Shown piece by piece: positions 1 through 7,676 of a stretch of 34,842 nucleotides of DNA. The first letter of the stretch is position 1; each line of letters starts with the position of its first letter. The notes under the pieces were generated by a model, which did not search any database, was not told the DNA's origin, and was given only the letters and a program-made list of their open reading frames with translations. The position numbers and the translations under genes are program-made. The stretch is from Aerococcus sp. 1KP-2016. GTDB taxonomy: Bacteria; Bacillota; Bacilli; Lactobacillales; Aerococcaceae. The stretch is from assembly GCF_002252085.1 (NCBI RefSeq), contig NZ_NEEY01000016.1, positions 1 to 34,842 of the forward strand. Direction: 5' to 3'.

Positions 1-285
1 TATACGACAATGAACCTGTCCATCGTAATATTTTTTGTTTTTTTTCCTCTCGAATAAATGGCTATTGTATAAGAAATGAGATTATTTTACTGAATATAAC
101 CCCATTCGAGATAGCTTTTATGCCTTGTACTGAATGAACCGTCATTCAGTAAGAATCATCATTAATGTATCGAATGAAATTTTATTCGGGAAAATTTCAT
201 GTTTTTGTCTCGAACCGCGCAGTATTGTGGCATCATCTTTTTCGCAATATACCAAAAAGAGGTTGGAACCGTTTGTTCCAACCTC
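1..285 (-). repeat. Intergenic hairpin element E, copy 1 (truncated by window start)
   Basis: Read on the minus strand, this stretch aligns with the element at 12200-12492. The clearest shared block is the segment around 49-112 (CTCGAATAAATGGCTATTG and following), which appears in reverse complement near 12340-12391. It contains a chain of hairpins: the GAGGTTGGAAC stem at 259-285, an imperfect stem near 165-192, TACTGAATGA paired with TCATTCAGTA at about 128-151, a long-loop stem at about 50-114, and a last imperfect stem at 1-28. No gene lies inside it. The function is unknown; it follows the end of the LacI-type gene. Confidence 0.75.
249..285 (-). terminator. Terminator of the LacI-family regulator gene
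   Basis: On the minus strand an 11-bp stem (GAGGTTGGAAC pairing with GTTCCAACCTC, 5-nt loop) is followed by a U-run (CTCTTTTT). It starts 18 nt past the stop of the regulator gene. The same hairpin sequence recurs at 6070, 10157 and 20983. Confidence 0.85.
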
Positions 286-302
286 CCTCTAAAAATTTTG
301 AT

Positions 303-1301
303 TTATTTGCCCGTATGCAGATCGGCGGCCACGTATTCGTGAATGAAACGCGTACTAGCTTGTTCTGGATCGAGTGCCTCGAATAGGATGTCAACGGCGC
401 GTGAACCGATGATATGTGAGTTCAGATTGATGAATGAGGCATCTTCAGCCACCCCAATGCCATCTTGTTTGTAGGCGGGGAAGGTGATTGTTTTGACCTT
501 CTCATTCTCTTGTTCACCGAGATAGGCTTGAATGCCTTGTGCAACAAGCTCGTCGGAAATTACCAGACCGTCCAGCGTTTTGAGGTCTAAGTGTTTTTGC
601 GCCAGTTCATACCCGTCAGTAGGTAGGAAGGCAAGGTCATTGTATACTAAACCTGGGTCGTAGATGCGGTTATTCGCTTCCAATGCGCGACGGTAGCCGT
701 TGTGGCGGTCGGCGATGAAGAATTGGTCCATATCCCCACCAATATAGGCGATACGTTCGCAACCCTTTTTAATCAAGGCTTCAGTCGCTTGGTAGCCAAT
801 CAAATCGTTGTCGTTGTCGACGTAATGAACTTTCGAATTGTCAGGCGAACCGATAACAACAGCGGGACATTGGACTTCTTGGGCGAAACGCAACAAAGGA
901 TCATCTTTTGACGCATAGAGGAAGATTAGACCTTCCACTTGCTTGCCGTTGACAATCTTTTCAATATGACGCTGGCGTTGGTCGTTATCCAGGCCGACAG
1001 ATAATAAAATAGAATAATCATGTTTAGACATTTCGTAATTGATACCGCGTAAAACCGTTGGAAAGAAGGGATTTTGATAGAAGGCATCTGTGGCTAGGGG
1101 GAGAACGAGACCAAACGTTTTGGAATGCGCGCTCGCAAGCCCTTGCGCATAGATATTAGGAAAATAATTCATTTCTTTCATAATGTTACGCACTTTGATT
1201 TTGGTTTGCTCAGAAATCGAAGGGTTGTCTGCAATCACACGGGAAACCGTGGAAGGCGCAACACCCGCTCTCTTCGCAACATCTCTAATTGTAATTGGCA
1301 T
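303..1301 (-). CDS. malR: LacI-family transcriptional regulator (MalR-like)
   Basis: The 332-residue protein opens with a LacI-type helix-turn-helix (TIRDVAKRAGVAPSTVSRVI, residues 3-22) and continues with a periplasmic-binding-protein-like sugar-sensing domain to the C-terminus, the normal length for the LacI/GalR family. The ATG at 1301 is preceded on the minus strand by AGAGAGGA about 8 nt upstream. The gene diverges from malQ-glgP, and LacI-like palindromic sites lie in the shared intergenic region, so it most likely represses the maltodextrin genes and responds to maltose or a maltodextrin. The family call is secure; the MalR name rests on gene context. Transcription ends at the hairpin just downstream. 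Confidence 0.85.
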   Translation of the reverse strand: MPITIRDVAKRAGVAPSTVSRVIADNPSISEQTKIKVRNIMKEMNYFPNIYAQGLASAHSKTFGLVLPLATDAFYQNPFFPTVLRGINYEMSKHDYSILLSVGLDNDQRQRHIEKIVNGKQVEGLIFLYASKDDPLLRFAQEVQCPAVVIGSPDNSKVHYVDNDNDLIGYQATEALIKKGCERIAYIGGDMDQFFIADRHNGYRRALEANNRIYDPGLVYNDLAFLPTDGYELAQKHLDLKTLDGLVISDELVAQGIQAYLGEQENEKVKTITFPAYKQDGIGVAEDASFINLNSHIIGSRAVDILFEALDPEQASTRFIHEYVAADLHTGK

Positions 1302-1345
1302 AGGTATGAATCCTCTCTTCTTGTTACACTCATTATACGTTATAC

Positions 1346-1359
1346 TGATAACGCTTTCA
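1346..1359 (+). promoter_or_regulatory. Candidate cre (CcpA) site, copy A
   Basis: TGATAACGCTTTCA matches the cre consensus TGWNANCGNTNNCA at every defined position. It lies between malR and the first malQ promoter copy and could act on either. A LacI-family regulator such as MalR could use the same type of site. Confidence 0.6.
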
Positions 1360-1388
1360 AGAAAAGATAAAAATATTTACGGAATCGG

Positions 1389-1417
1389 TTGCATTGCGTA
1401 AGCGCTTTATGTAAAAT
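1389..1417 (+). promoter_or_regulatory. Promoter with internal operator, copy A
   Basis: TTGCAT (1389-1394) and TAAAAT (1412-1417) are separated by exactly 17 bp. The spacer contains the LacI/CcpA-type palindrome GTAAGCGCTTTA, so a bound repressor would block RNA polymerase. The transcript would enter the malQ stub and then the second copy. Confidence 0.65.
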
Positions 1418-1479
1418 AAGGGTGAATCAACAAAGCGAAAACAAGATACAAATCACATGGAAATTTAGGAGGTAATTTA

Positions 1480-1641
1480 ATGGACAGAGCAAGTGGCGCA
1501 GTACTACACATTTCTTCCATACCCAACGAATATGGGATCGGATCATTTGGTCAATCAGACTTTGACTTCGTAGACTTTTTAGTCGACACCAAACAAACTT
1601 ACTGGCAAATGCTACCACTTCGATTACTGATGTTCCGTTAG
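1480..1641 (+). pseudogene. malQ: Truncated malQ stub (53 codons)
   Basis: The ORF begins with the same AGGAGG Shine-Dalgarno and start as the intact malQ. It encodes 46-47 residues nearly identical to the MalQ N-terminus (MDRASGAVLHISSIPNEYGI onward), then leaves homology at LPL, reads RLLMFR and stops at TAG 1639-1641. Several amino-acid differences from the intact copy (for example SDFDF against SAFEF) show it is not a brand-new duplicate. It cannot make an active enzyme. It could still be translated as a short peptide because its expression signals are intact. Confidence 0.85.
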
Positions 1642-1691
1642 CATTCTGCGTATAAATCCTCTCTTCTTGTTGCACTCATTATACGTTATAC

Positions 1692-1705
1692 TGATAACGC
1701 TTACA
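1692..1705 (+). promoter_or_regulatory. Candidate cre (CcpA) site, copy B
   Basis: TGATAACGCTTACA fits the cre consensus and lies upstream of the promoter of intact malQ, at the same relative place as copy A. Confidence 0.6.
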
Positions 1706-1734
1706 AGAAAAGACAAAAATATTTACGAAATCGG

Positions 1735-1763
1735 TTGCATTGCGTAAGCGCTTTATGTAAAAT
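1735..1763 (+). promoter_or_regulatory. Promoter with internal operator for malQ-glgP, copy B
   Basis: TTGCAT (1735-1740), a 17-bp spacer and TAAAAT (1758-1763). The spacer carries the palindrome GTAAGCGCTTTA, as in copy A. It lies about 60 bp upstream of the malQ start codon. Confidence 0.7.
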
Positions 1764-1825
1764 AAGGGTGAATCAACAAAGCAAAAACAAGATACAAATC
1801 ATATGGAAATTTAGGAGGTAATTTA

Positions 1826-3406
1826 ATGGACAGAGCAAGTGGCGTAGTACTACACATTTCTTCCATACCCAACGAATATGGGATCGGATCATTCGGTCAG
1901 TCAGCCTTTGAATTCGTAGACTTTTTAGTCGACACCAAACAAACTTACTGGCAAATACTACCACTATCAACAACATCATACGGCGACTCACCTTATCAAT
2001 CATTCTCAGCCTTCGCAGGGAACACCCACTTTATCGACTTAGATATTTTAGTGAAAAAGGGTTATCTTGATGAACTAGACGTAGCCAACGCCTACTTTGG
2101 CGATAATCCCAAAAAAGTAGACTACAACACCGTCTACTACAACCGCCGCCCACTACTTGACCAAGCGGTGGCTAAATTTGTGGACGAAAAAGGCTACAAC
2201 CATCCAGACTTCTTAGATTTCTATGAAGCTAATGCAGATTGGTTGGTACCATTTGCCCAATACATGACCATCAAAGAAGAACACGGTCAAGCGCCTTGGT
2301 ATGAATGGCCTGAAGAATACAAAAATTATGATGCAGACTTTGTTGCCCAATATTGTAATGAACATATTAACCGTTACGACTACCATTTGGTGACACAATT
2401 CTGGTTTAACGAACAATATACAGCCTTGAAAGCCTACGCCAATAAGAACTACATCCAAATTATTGGTGATATTCCAATCTATGTGGCCCGTGACTCTGTA
2501 GAAATGTGGACACAACCAGAGCTATTTTTAGTTGACGAGAAGAAAAATCCTGCCTTAGTTGCAGGGGTGCCACCTGATTTCTATTCAGCTGACGGCCAAT
2601 ACTGGGGGAATCCAATTTATGACTGGGACTATATGGAAACGACCGGTTATGAGTGGTGGGTGAAACGTATGCGTGAGAGCTTCAAGCTGTATGACGTTGT
2701 ACGTATCGACCATTTCCGCGGTTTCGAAAGCTATTGGGCAGTACCATTTGGTGCGCCAACTGCTGCGGCGGGGACTTGGAAGAAAGGTCCTGGCATCAAG
2801 ATTTTCAATCAATTCAAGGAAGATTTAGGCGATGTGAAAGTAATTGCAGAAGACTTAGGTTTCATGACCCAAGCGGTGCACGACATGCGTGATGCAGCGG
2901 GTTATCCAGGTATGAAGGTATTACAAAATGGTTTCTTCGGTGAAGATTCTGAAGATTTACCGCATCATTATCCAGAGAATTCAGTAGCCTATGCGTCAAC
3001 ACATGACTCCATGCAAGCCTATGACTGGTACATGAACCAGGCTAATCAAGATCAACGTGATCAAGCTGATAAATACTTAAATCGGGCCAAGGGAGAACAT
3101 CCTTCAGACGCTTTTGTACGTGGGATTGCATCTTCACCAAGTTTCCTAGCCATCTATATGATGAACGATTTATTACGCCTTGGCCCTGAAGGACGCATCA
3201 ATACGCCTTCAACCATCGGTGATAACTGGGATTGGCGTGTGACACCAGCAGATTTTACAATTGATTTGAAGGAACGTTTGCTGGATATTACGGAAACATA
3301 TTTCCGAGAAAATAAAGCTTATATTAGTCAAAATGATATAATAAATGGTATAAATAGTGTATCAGCAGAAGCTGCTTATTTACCAGATGATGAACCGTTA
3401 GATTAG
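1826..3406 (+). CDS. malQ: 4-alpha-glucanotransferase (amylomaltase, GH77)
   Basis: The enzyme transfers alpha-1,4-glucan segments between maltodextrins in the cytoplasm, releasing glucose and longer chains that feed phosphorylase. The 526-residue length fits family GH77. Catalytic motifs are visible: VRIDHFRG with nucleophile Asp295, IAEDLG with acid/base Glu342, and STHD with Asp394. GDIPIYVARDS and GVPPDFYSADGQYWGNPIYDW are also typical. The start at 1826 has AGGAGG at 1814-1819. It is followed 63 bp later by glgP, forming a two-gene maltodextrin operon. Its promoter and first 46-47 codons are duplicated upstream. Confidence 0.96.
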   Translation: MDRASGVVLHISSIPNEYGIGSFGQSAFEFVDFLVDTKQTYWQILPLSTTSYGDSPYQSFSAFAGNTHFIDLDILVKKGYLDELDVANAYFGDNPKKVDYNTVYYNRRPLLDQAVAKFVDEKGYNHPDFLDFYEANADWLVPFAQYMTIKEEHGQAPWYEWPEEYKNYDADFVAQYCNEHINRYDYHLVTQFWFNEQYTALKAYANKNYIQIIGDIPIYVARDSVEMWTQPELFLVDEKKNPALVAGVPPDFYSADGQYWGNPIYDWDYMETTGYEWWVKRMRESFKLYDVVRIDHFRGFESYWAVPFGAPTAAAGTWKKGPGIKIFNQFKEDLGDVKVIAEDLGFMTQAVHDMRDAAGYPGMKVLQNGFFGEDSEDLPHHYPENSVAYASTHDSMQAYDWYMNQANQDQRDQADKYLNRAKGEHPSDAFVRGIASSPSFLAIYMMNDLLRLGPEGRINTPSTIGDNWDWRVTPADFTIDLKERLLDITETYFRENKAYISQNDIINGINSVSAEAAYLPDDEPLD

Positions 3407-3469
3407 GTCGCAAAGCGACTGATGTAATTTGCAATGGATGTCTACATCCACAGAATAAAGGAGCATATA

Positions 3470-5737
3470 ATGTTAAATTTAAATGAACGTGCGCAAGCAC
3501 AATTTGAAAAACCAATCAGTGAATTATCGAATGCAGAAATTTATAAAGTCCTATTAGATTTAGTGCAAGAAAAAACAAATGCCATGCCAGCAAACCAAGG
3601 CAAGCGTAAATTGTACTATATTTCAGCTGAGTTTTTAATTGGGAAATTGCTGTCTAACAACCTATTAAACTTAGGTTTGTATGACGAAGTAGCTGCTGAA
3701 TTAAAGGCGAATGGTACTAGCTTAGCAGAGGTTGAAGAGGCTGAAGCTGAACCGTCATTAGGTAATGGTGGTTTGGGCCGTTTGGCGGCTTGTTTCTTAG
3801 ACTCTATTGCTACTTTAGGCCTAAACGGCGACGGAGTAGGTTTGAACTACCATTTTGGTTTGTTCCGCCAATATTTTGAGAATAATGAGCAGTCGTATGA
3901 GCCGGATGAGTGGTTGGACCACCCAACTTGGTTGAATAAGTCTGATATTTCATATCAAGTGCCGTTTGGTAAATTCACCTTGAATTCGACTTTATATGAG
4001 ATTAATGTGCCTGGTTACAATCAAGGGACGATTAACAAGTTGCGCCTATTCGATTTAGATTCTGTGAATCCAGAAATTATTGAAGAGGGTTCTATTGATT
4101 TCGATAAGACGGATATCAAGGAAAACTTGACTTTATTCTTGTACCCGGATGATTCTGACCGCAATGGTAACTTGTTACGTATTTACCAACAATACTTTAT
4201 GGTATCGAATGCGGCACAATTGGCGATTCAAGAGGCGATTGAACGTGGCTCAAATATTCATGATTTAGCGGATTATGTTGTGATCCAAATTAACGATACA
4301 CATCCAACGTTCGTTATCCCTGAATTGATTCGTTTATTGACGACTGTTCACGGTATCGATTTTGATGAAGCGGTTGAGATTACACAAAATGTGGTAGCTT
4401 TCACTAACCATACGATTTTGGCAGAAGCGCTAGAAAAATGGCCTTTATCTGATATCCATGAAGTAGTGCCTGAAATTGCAGAAATTATCGTGGCATTAGA
4501 TGAACGTGTTGACGCTGCTTTCCCTGGAAATGCGGCTGTAGCGATTATCGACAAAAGGGATACTGTACATATGGCGTCAATCGCTATCCACTATGGTTTC
4601 TCTATTAATGGGGTTGCTGCTTTACATACTGAAATCTTGAAAAATAATGAGTTAAATCATTTTTACGAAATCTATCCAGAAAAATTCTCTAACAAAACGA
4701 ACGGGATTACTTTCCGTCGTTGGTTGATGGCGTCTAACCCAGAGTTATCACAATTTATTGATGACCGCATTGGTACGAGATGGCATGAAGATGCTGATTT
4801 GACTGATTTATTGGCTTTCGAAAATGACGAAGAAGCGTTATTAGATTTACTTCGTATTAAGGAAAATAATAAAGAAGCCTTAGCTGACCATCTACATCGT
4901 ACACGTGGTATCGTGATTGACCGTCATTCTATTATTGACGTACAAATCAAACGTATCCATGAATACAAACGTCAACAAATGTTAGCTTTATACATCATCT
5001 ACAAATACCACCAAATCAAGGCTGGTCATATTCCTGCTACGCCAATCACAATTATCTTTGGTGGTAAGGCTGCACCGGCATATACGATTGCTAAAGACAT
5101 TATTCATTTGATTCTTGCTTTATCTGAATTGATTGAAAATGACTTGGATGTTGCACCATACTTGAAAGTTGTTTTCGTAGATAACTACAACGTTTCTGAA
5201 GCTGAGTACCTAATCCCAGCGGCGAACATTTCTGAACAAATTTCATTGGCTTCTAAAGAGGCGTCAGGTACTGGTAACATGAAATTCATGTTGAACGGTG
5301 CGTTGACCATCATGACTTGGGATGGTGCCAATGTTGAGATTGCGGAACATGTTGGTGAAGAAAACATCTACCCATTTGGTAAATCAAGTGAAGAGATTGT
5401 TGATTTATACGCGAACAATGCTTACGATCCACAATACTACTACAAGCAAGAACGTATTAAACCATTAGTAGACTTCATCATTTCTGATGAATTGGCAGCT
5501 TACGGTATCCCTGAGCGTCTACACCGTCTATACAAGGACATCACAAACAAAGACTACTTCATGGCCCTAATCGACTTAGAAGAATTTATTGATGTGAAAG
5601 AAAAAGTATACTCCGAATACGAAGACCGCTTAGATTGGACACGTCGTTCATTGATCAACATCGCGAACGCCGGCTTCTTCTCAGCAGACCGTACGATTAA
5701 AGAATATAACAATGACATTTGGCACTTAGAAAACTAG
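3470..5737 (+). CDS. glgP: Glycogen/maltodextrin phosphorylase (GT35)
   Basis: The enzyme phosphorolyses alpha-1,4-glucans to glucose-1-phosphate in the cytoplasm. The pyridoxal-phosphate site EASGTGNMKF (Lys605) followed by NGALTIMTWDGANVEI is conserved, as are SLGNGGLGRLAACFLDS near residue 100, QINDTHP near 275 and RIHEYKRQ near 495. I chose the ATG at 3470 because AAAGGAG sits at 3457-3463; an in-frame ATG at 3434 lacks this spacing and would add 12 unconserved residues. The 755-residue product is slightly shorter than the roughly 800 of many homologues. No glgBCDA genes are nearby, so a role in maltodextrin breakdown with MalQ is more likely than glycogen turnover. Confidence 0.95.
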   Translation: MLNLNERAQAQFEKPISELSNAEIYKVLLDLVQEKTNAMPANQGKRKLYYISAEFLIGKLLSNNLLNLGLYDEVAAELKANGTSLAEVEEAEAEPSLGNGGLGRLAACFLDSIATLGLNGDGVGLNYHFGLFRQYFENNEQSYEPDEWLDHPTWLNKSDISYQVPFGKFTLNSTLYEINVPGYNQGTINKLRLFDLDSVNPEIIEEGSIDFDKTDIKENLTLFLYPDDSDRNGNLLRIYQQYFMVSNAAQLAIQEAIERGSNIHDLADYVVIQINDTHPTFVIPELIRLLTTVHGIDFDEAVEITQNVVAFTNHTILAEALEKWPLSDIHEVVPEIAEIIVALDERVDAAFPGNAAVAIIDKRDTVHMASIAIHYGFSINGVAALHTEILKNNELNHFYEIYPEKFSNKTNGITFRRWLMASNPELSQFIDDRIGTRWHEDADLTDLLAFENDEEALLDLLRIKENNKEALADHLHRTRGIVIDRHSIIDVQIKRIHEYKRQQMLALYIIYKYHQIKAGHIPATPITIIFGGKAAPAYTIAKDIIHLILALSELIENDLDVAPYLKVVFVDNYNVSEAEYLIPAANISEQISLASKEASGTGNMKFMLNGALTIMTWDGANVEIAEHVGEENIYPFGKSSEEIVDLYANNAYDPQYYYKQERIKPLVDFIISDELAAYGIPERLHRLYKDITNKDYFMALIDLEEFIDVKEKVYSEYEDRLDWTRRSLINIANAGFFSADRTIKEYNNDIWHLEN

Positions 5738-5738
5738 G

Positions 5739-5948
5739 ATAGGATGAGGATGAGAGGACCGACGCTTAGAAAGCCACCGGTGGAAGACTATAGCAGTGAC
5801 GCACGCAGTGTGGCGCAATATAGTCTGAAGCGCAGGGCTTTCTGGAGGTCCGAACTCGACTTTATAGGATGAGAGCAATAGCGTTCAGCCCTCATCTGAA
5901 GCAGGTAGAGGGTTGCTATTGTGAGCTCAATTATAGGATGAGAGAAAA
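5739..5948 (+). other. Structured 3' region of malQ-glgP with repeated GGATGAGAG-led hairpins
   Basis: Three segments start with a version of ATAGGATGAGAG (near 5739, 5864 and 5933), and each is followed by a hairpin. The first hairpin spans 5756-5851 and is nested: GGACC/GGTCC outside, GAAAGCC/GGCTTTC (5769-5775 with 5836-5842) next, then GACTATA/TATAGTC (5786-5792 with 5819-5825). The second pairs CAATAG (5876-5881) with CTATTG (5916-5921) and CAGCCCTC with GAGGGTTG inside. The third is the terminator at 5949. No ORF is present. The role is unknown; it may stabilise or process the mRNA end. Confidence 0.6.
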
Positions 5949-5977
5949 AGAACTGGCACATGCCAGTTCTTTTTTTG
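5949..5977 (+). terminator. Terminator of malQ-glgP
   Basis: AGAACTGGCA pairs with TGCCAGTTCT across a 2-nt gap and is followed by seven T residues. This is a strong intrinsic terminator. Confidence 0.92.
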
Positions 5978-5996
5978 TCTTTTGGTAATCATCAAA

Positions 5997-6030
5997 ATGA
6001 AAAGAGGGCTGGCCCTCTTTCATTATTTTA
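5997..6030. terminator. Second, possibly bidirectional terminator hairpin
   Basis: AATGAAAAGAGGG and CCCTCTTTCATT form a stem around CTGG, with a T-rich stretch following (ATTATTTTATTTT). It lies 20 bp after the main terminator. Confidence 0.6.
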
Positions 6031-6069
6031 TTTTCAGATCCACTGCCCCAAGATAAAAAAAACCCGACC

Positions 6070-6097
6070 GTTGGGACAAATGGTTCCAACCGTTTTT
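6070..6097 (+). terminator. Terminator-like hairpin opening element E copy 2
   Basis: An 8-bp stem, GTTGGGAC with GTTCCAAC and loop AAATG, is followed by CGTTTTT. Its sequence is shared with the hairpins at 249-285, 10157 and 20983. Confidence 0.7.
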
Positions 6098-6405
6098 GCT
6101 GTATTGTCAACGAGGGAATTATAGAATAATTCCAAATACTAGAAAATAATGCGAAATTTTATAGTATAAAATTTCATTCTATAAATAATTGACGAATATT
6201 ATTATATGACGGCGCGTTCTTTATAAATAAAAAAATCTATCAAATATGGAAATATATGCTATAAAAAAATAAGATATTTTATAGAACCACGATTTATTCT
6301 TGATAAAAGCGCCCAAAATTAGAGAATGGAAGGTTCATTCTCTAATCGTAGTTTTCTCAACAAATATGGGGCAATTATCTTGCGGTAAGGCTCCTGGTGG
6401 TTGTG
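6070..6405 (+). repeat. Intergenic hairpin element E, copy 2
   Basis: It aligns over its whole length with 20983-21322 and, more distantly, with 12200-12492. It starts with the hairpin GTTGGGAC/GTTCCAAC plus T-run (6070-6097). It contains TTTATAG/CTATAAA around 6160-6187 and the stem ATTAGAGAATGG/TCATTCTCTAAT at 6318-6346. It ends with GGGGC/GCTCC near 6368-6395. No plausible gene lies inside. Function unknown. Confidence 0.75.
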
Positions 6406-6548
6406 TACTAGCCTCAACTTTTTGTTTGAGCGAAAAGGATACAGCGGCATATCCTATGCAAAACGAGATGTGGTGCAGCTTGTACATTAGGGGGCAAACT
6501 ATTTTTCACAAGAATGAGAAAATATTCCATGAAATGTGACAAGGGATA

Positions 6549-6578
6549 TTGACAAAGATTAGGCCTAGTCCATATAAT
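6549..6578 (+). promoter_or_regulatory. Promoter of the T-box / amino-acid ABC transcript
   Basis: A consensus TTGACA (6549-6554) and a consensus TATAAT (6573-6578) are 18 bp apart, just upstream of the T-box leader. Confidence 0.85.
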
Positions 6579-6599
6579 GTAGAAGTTGTAATGTAAGAT

Positions 6600-6857
6600 T
6601 TCATAAACAAGTAAATAAAATTTCTAAGATACAAAGAGTAAGTGATGACTGAGTCGAAGCGAGGGGCGATTGATGGAAGGCCCTACTTGAAGCATCATTG
6701 AACCGCATTGTTGAGAAGAATGGTTGAAATGAGTAGGCCATTCCGCTAATGACGTTACCATTTCAAGAAAAGTATGCTGGCAATTAGCGCGTGGCATGCT
6801 TGAATTAGAGTGGTACCGTGGATCTCCGCCTCTTTTATAGAGGTGGGGATTTTTTTG
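6600..6857 (+). ncRNA. T-box riboswitch leader (candidate Trp specifier UGG)
   Basis: The T-box sequence AGAGTGGTACCGTGG (6807-6821) is followed by a terminator (6822-6857). Upstream are the distal stem I region GATTGATGGAA (6668-6678), a stem AGTGATG/CATCATT (6641-6647 with 6683-6689), the conserved GAGTAGG (6731-6737), GACGTTACC, and stem III AAGTATGC/GCATGCTT (6770-6777 with 6794-6801). In T-box leaders the specifier codon commonly follows GAA and precedes GAGTAGG by a few bases. Here that codon is TGG (6721-6723), tryptophan. ATTTC (6620-6624) can pair with GAAAT just after it. The T-box call is secure; the specifier is a best guess, with GCA (6682-6684) as the main alternative. Confidence 0.9.
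6822..6857 (+). terminator. T-box-controlled terminator
   Basis: ATCTCCGCCTC pairs with GAGGTGGGGAT (one G-U pair, 7-nt loop), followed by eight T residues. Uncharged tRNA binding to the T-box sequence would favour the antiterminator and allow read-through into the ABC gene. Confidence 0.9.
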
Positions 6858-6894
6858 TTTTATTGGTTATTTAGGCATTTAAAGGAGGAAGCAC

Positions 6895-7671
6895 ATGAAA
6901 TACATCAAACAATTTAGCTTAGTATTAATGACTTTGGTCGCAGTATTATTTGCGGGCGGATCAGGACAAGCTCAAGCAAGTGAAACCAGTTCATCATCTG
7001 CAGCATCTAGCGCAAGTTCAACCGCTAGTGTGGGTGAAGATCAATTATACCAAGCCATTCAAGACCGTGGTGTTTTGCGGGTAGGGACCAACTCAACCTA
7101 TGCACCTTTTGAATTCTCTATTTTAAAAGATGGTGAAAATCAAGTGGTTGGGGTAGATATGTTCCTGGCTGAGAAAATTGCAGACGATATGGGCGTTGAC
7201 CTAGAAATCGTCGATATGGAATTCTCTAACTTGCTAACGGCTTTAGATACGGGACAAATCGATATCGTTCTTGCTGGGATGACAGCTACCGAAGAACGTG
7301 CCGAATCAGTAGACTTCTCTGATATTTACCAAGTATCTGGTCAATCATTTGTCATTCAAGAAAGCAAGGCAACCGACATTCAAGACGACACCTACTTTAA
7401 AGATGGCGGTAAAATTTCCGTAGGTGAAGGTACTACCCAACAAATTCTTGTGGGAGACTACTATCCAAACGCAGAAGTACAAGTCATGCGTACGACAACG
7501 GATTCAATTTCGGCCTTGAATTCCGACTTAGTTGACGGTGTGTTACTGGACGAAGATGTAGCGGGTGCCTATGCCGCTGAAAATCCCAACCTAACTGTTA
7601 TCGAAGCGAATTTACCAATCCAAGATCCAGGTAAAGCTGCAGCCTTACCAAAAATCAACCGACCTTATTAG
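6895..7671 (+). CDS. Amino-acid ABC transporter, substrate-binding half (frameshifted)
   Basis: The 258-residue fragment has a signal sequence (KYIKQFSLVLMTLVAVLFAGG, ending near QAQA), a Ser/Ala-rich linker to about residue 52, and a polar-amino-acid-binding domain (family 3 solute-binding protein). RGVLRVGTNSTYAPFEF, VGVDMFLAEKIADDMG and ALDTGQIDIVLAGMTATEERAESVDFS (in part) are diagnostic. It binds an amino acid outside the membrane and is normally covalently joined to its permease. The start at 6895 has AAAGGAGG at 6881-6888. Control by a T-box points to induction when one amino acid is scarce. No ATPase gene is adjacent, so an ATPase encoded elsewhere would be needed. Confidence 0.88.
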   Translation: MKYIKQFSLVLMTLVAVLFAGGSGQAQASETSSSSAASSASSTASVGEDQLYQAIQDRGVLRVGTNSTYAPFEFSILKDGENQVVGVDMFLAEKIADDMGVDLEIVDMEFSNLLTALDTGQIDIVLAGMTATEERAESVDFSDIYQVSGQSFVIQESKATDIQDDTYFKDGGKISVGEGTTQQILVGDYYPNAEVQVMRTTTDSISALNSDLVDGVLLDEDVAGAYAAENPNLTVIEANLPIQDPGKAAALPKINRPY

Positions 7672-7676
7672 CAGCG

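Larger units (their letters stand above)
1305..1619 (+). repeat. Direct repeat copy A: malR-malQ intergenic region plus malQ 5' end
   Basis: This block recurs at 1651-1965 with a constant offset of 346 bp and about a dozen mismatches, roughly 96 percent identity by eye. It holds a cre-like site, a promoter with an internal palindrome, the Shine-Dalgarno and the first 46-47 codons of malQ. The 31 bp between the copies (1620-1650) are unrelated. It is a tandem segmental duplication. Confidence 0.95.
1651..1965 (+). repeat. Direct repeat copy B: promoter region plus start of intact malQ
   Basis: Second copy of the block at 1305-1619. This copy runs uninterrupted into full-length malQ. Confidence 0.95.

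Noticed and set aside
165-386. 73-codon ORF overlapping the end of the LacI-type gene
   Set aside because: It overlaps element E and the regulator's terminator and has no Shine-Dalgarno or recognisable content.
6050-6410. CRISPR-like array, because of repeated short palindromes in the E elements
   Set aside because: The repeated stems differ in sequence and spacing, there are no equal-length spacers, and no cas genes occur.
6300-6539. 79-codon ORF inside and just after element E copy 2
   Set aside because: It starts within the repeat's hairpin region, has no Shine-Dalgarno, and its 5' part would be interrupted in the homologous copies. Composition is not gene-like.
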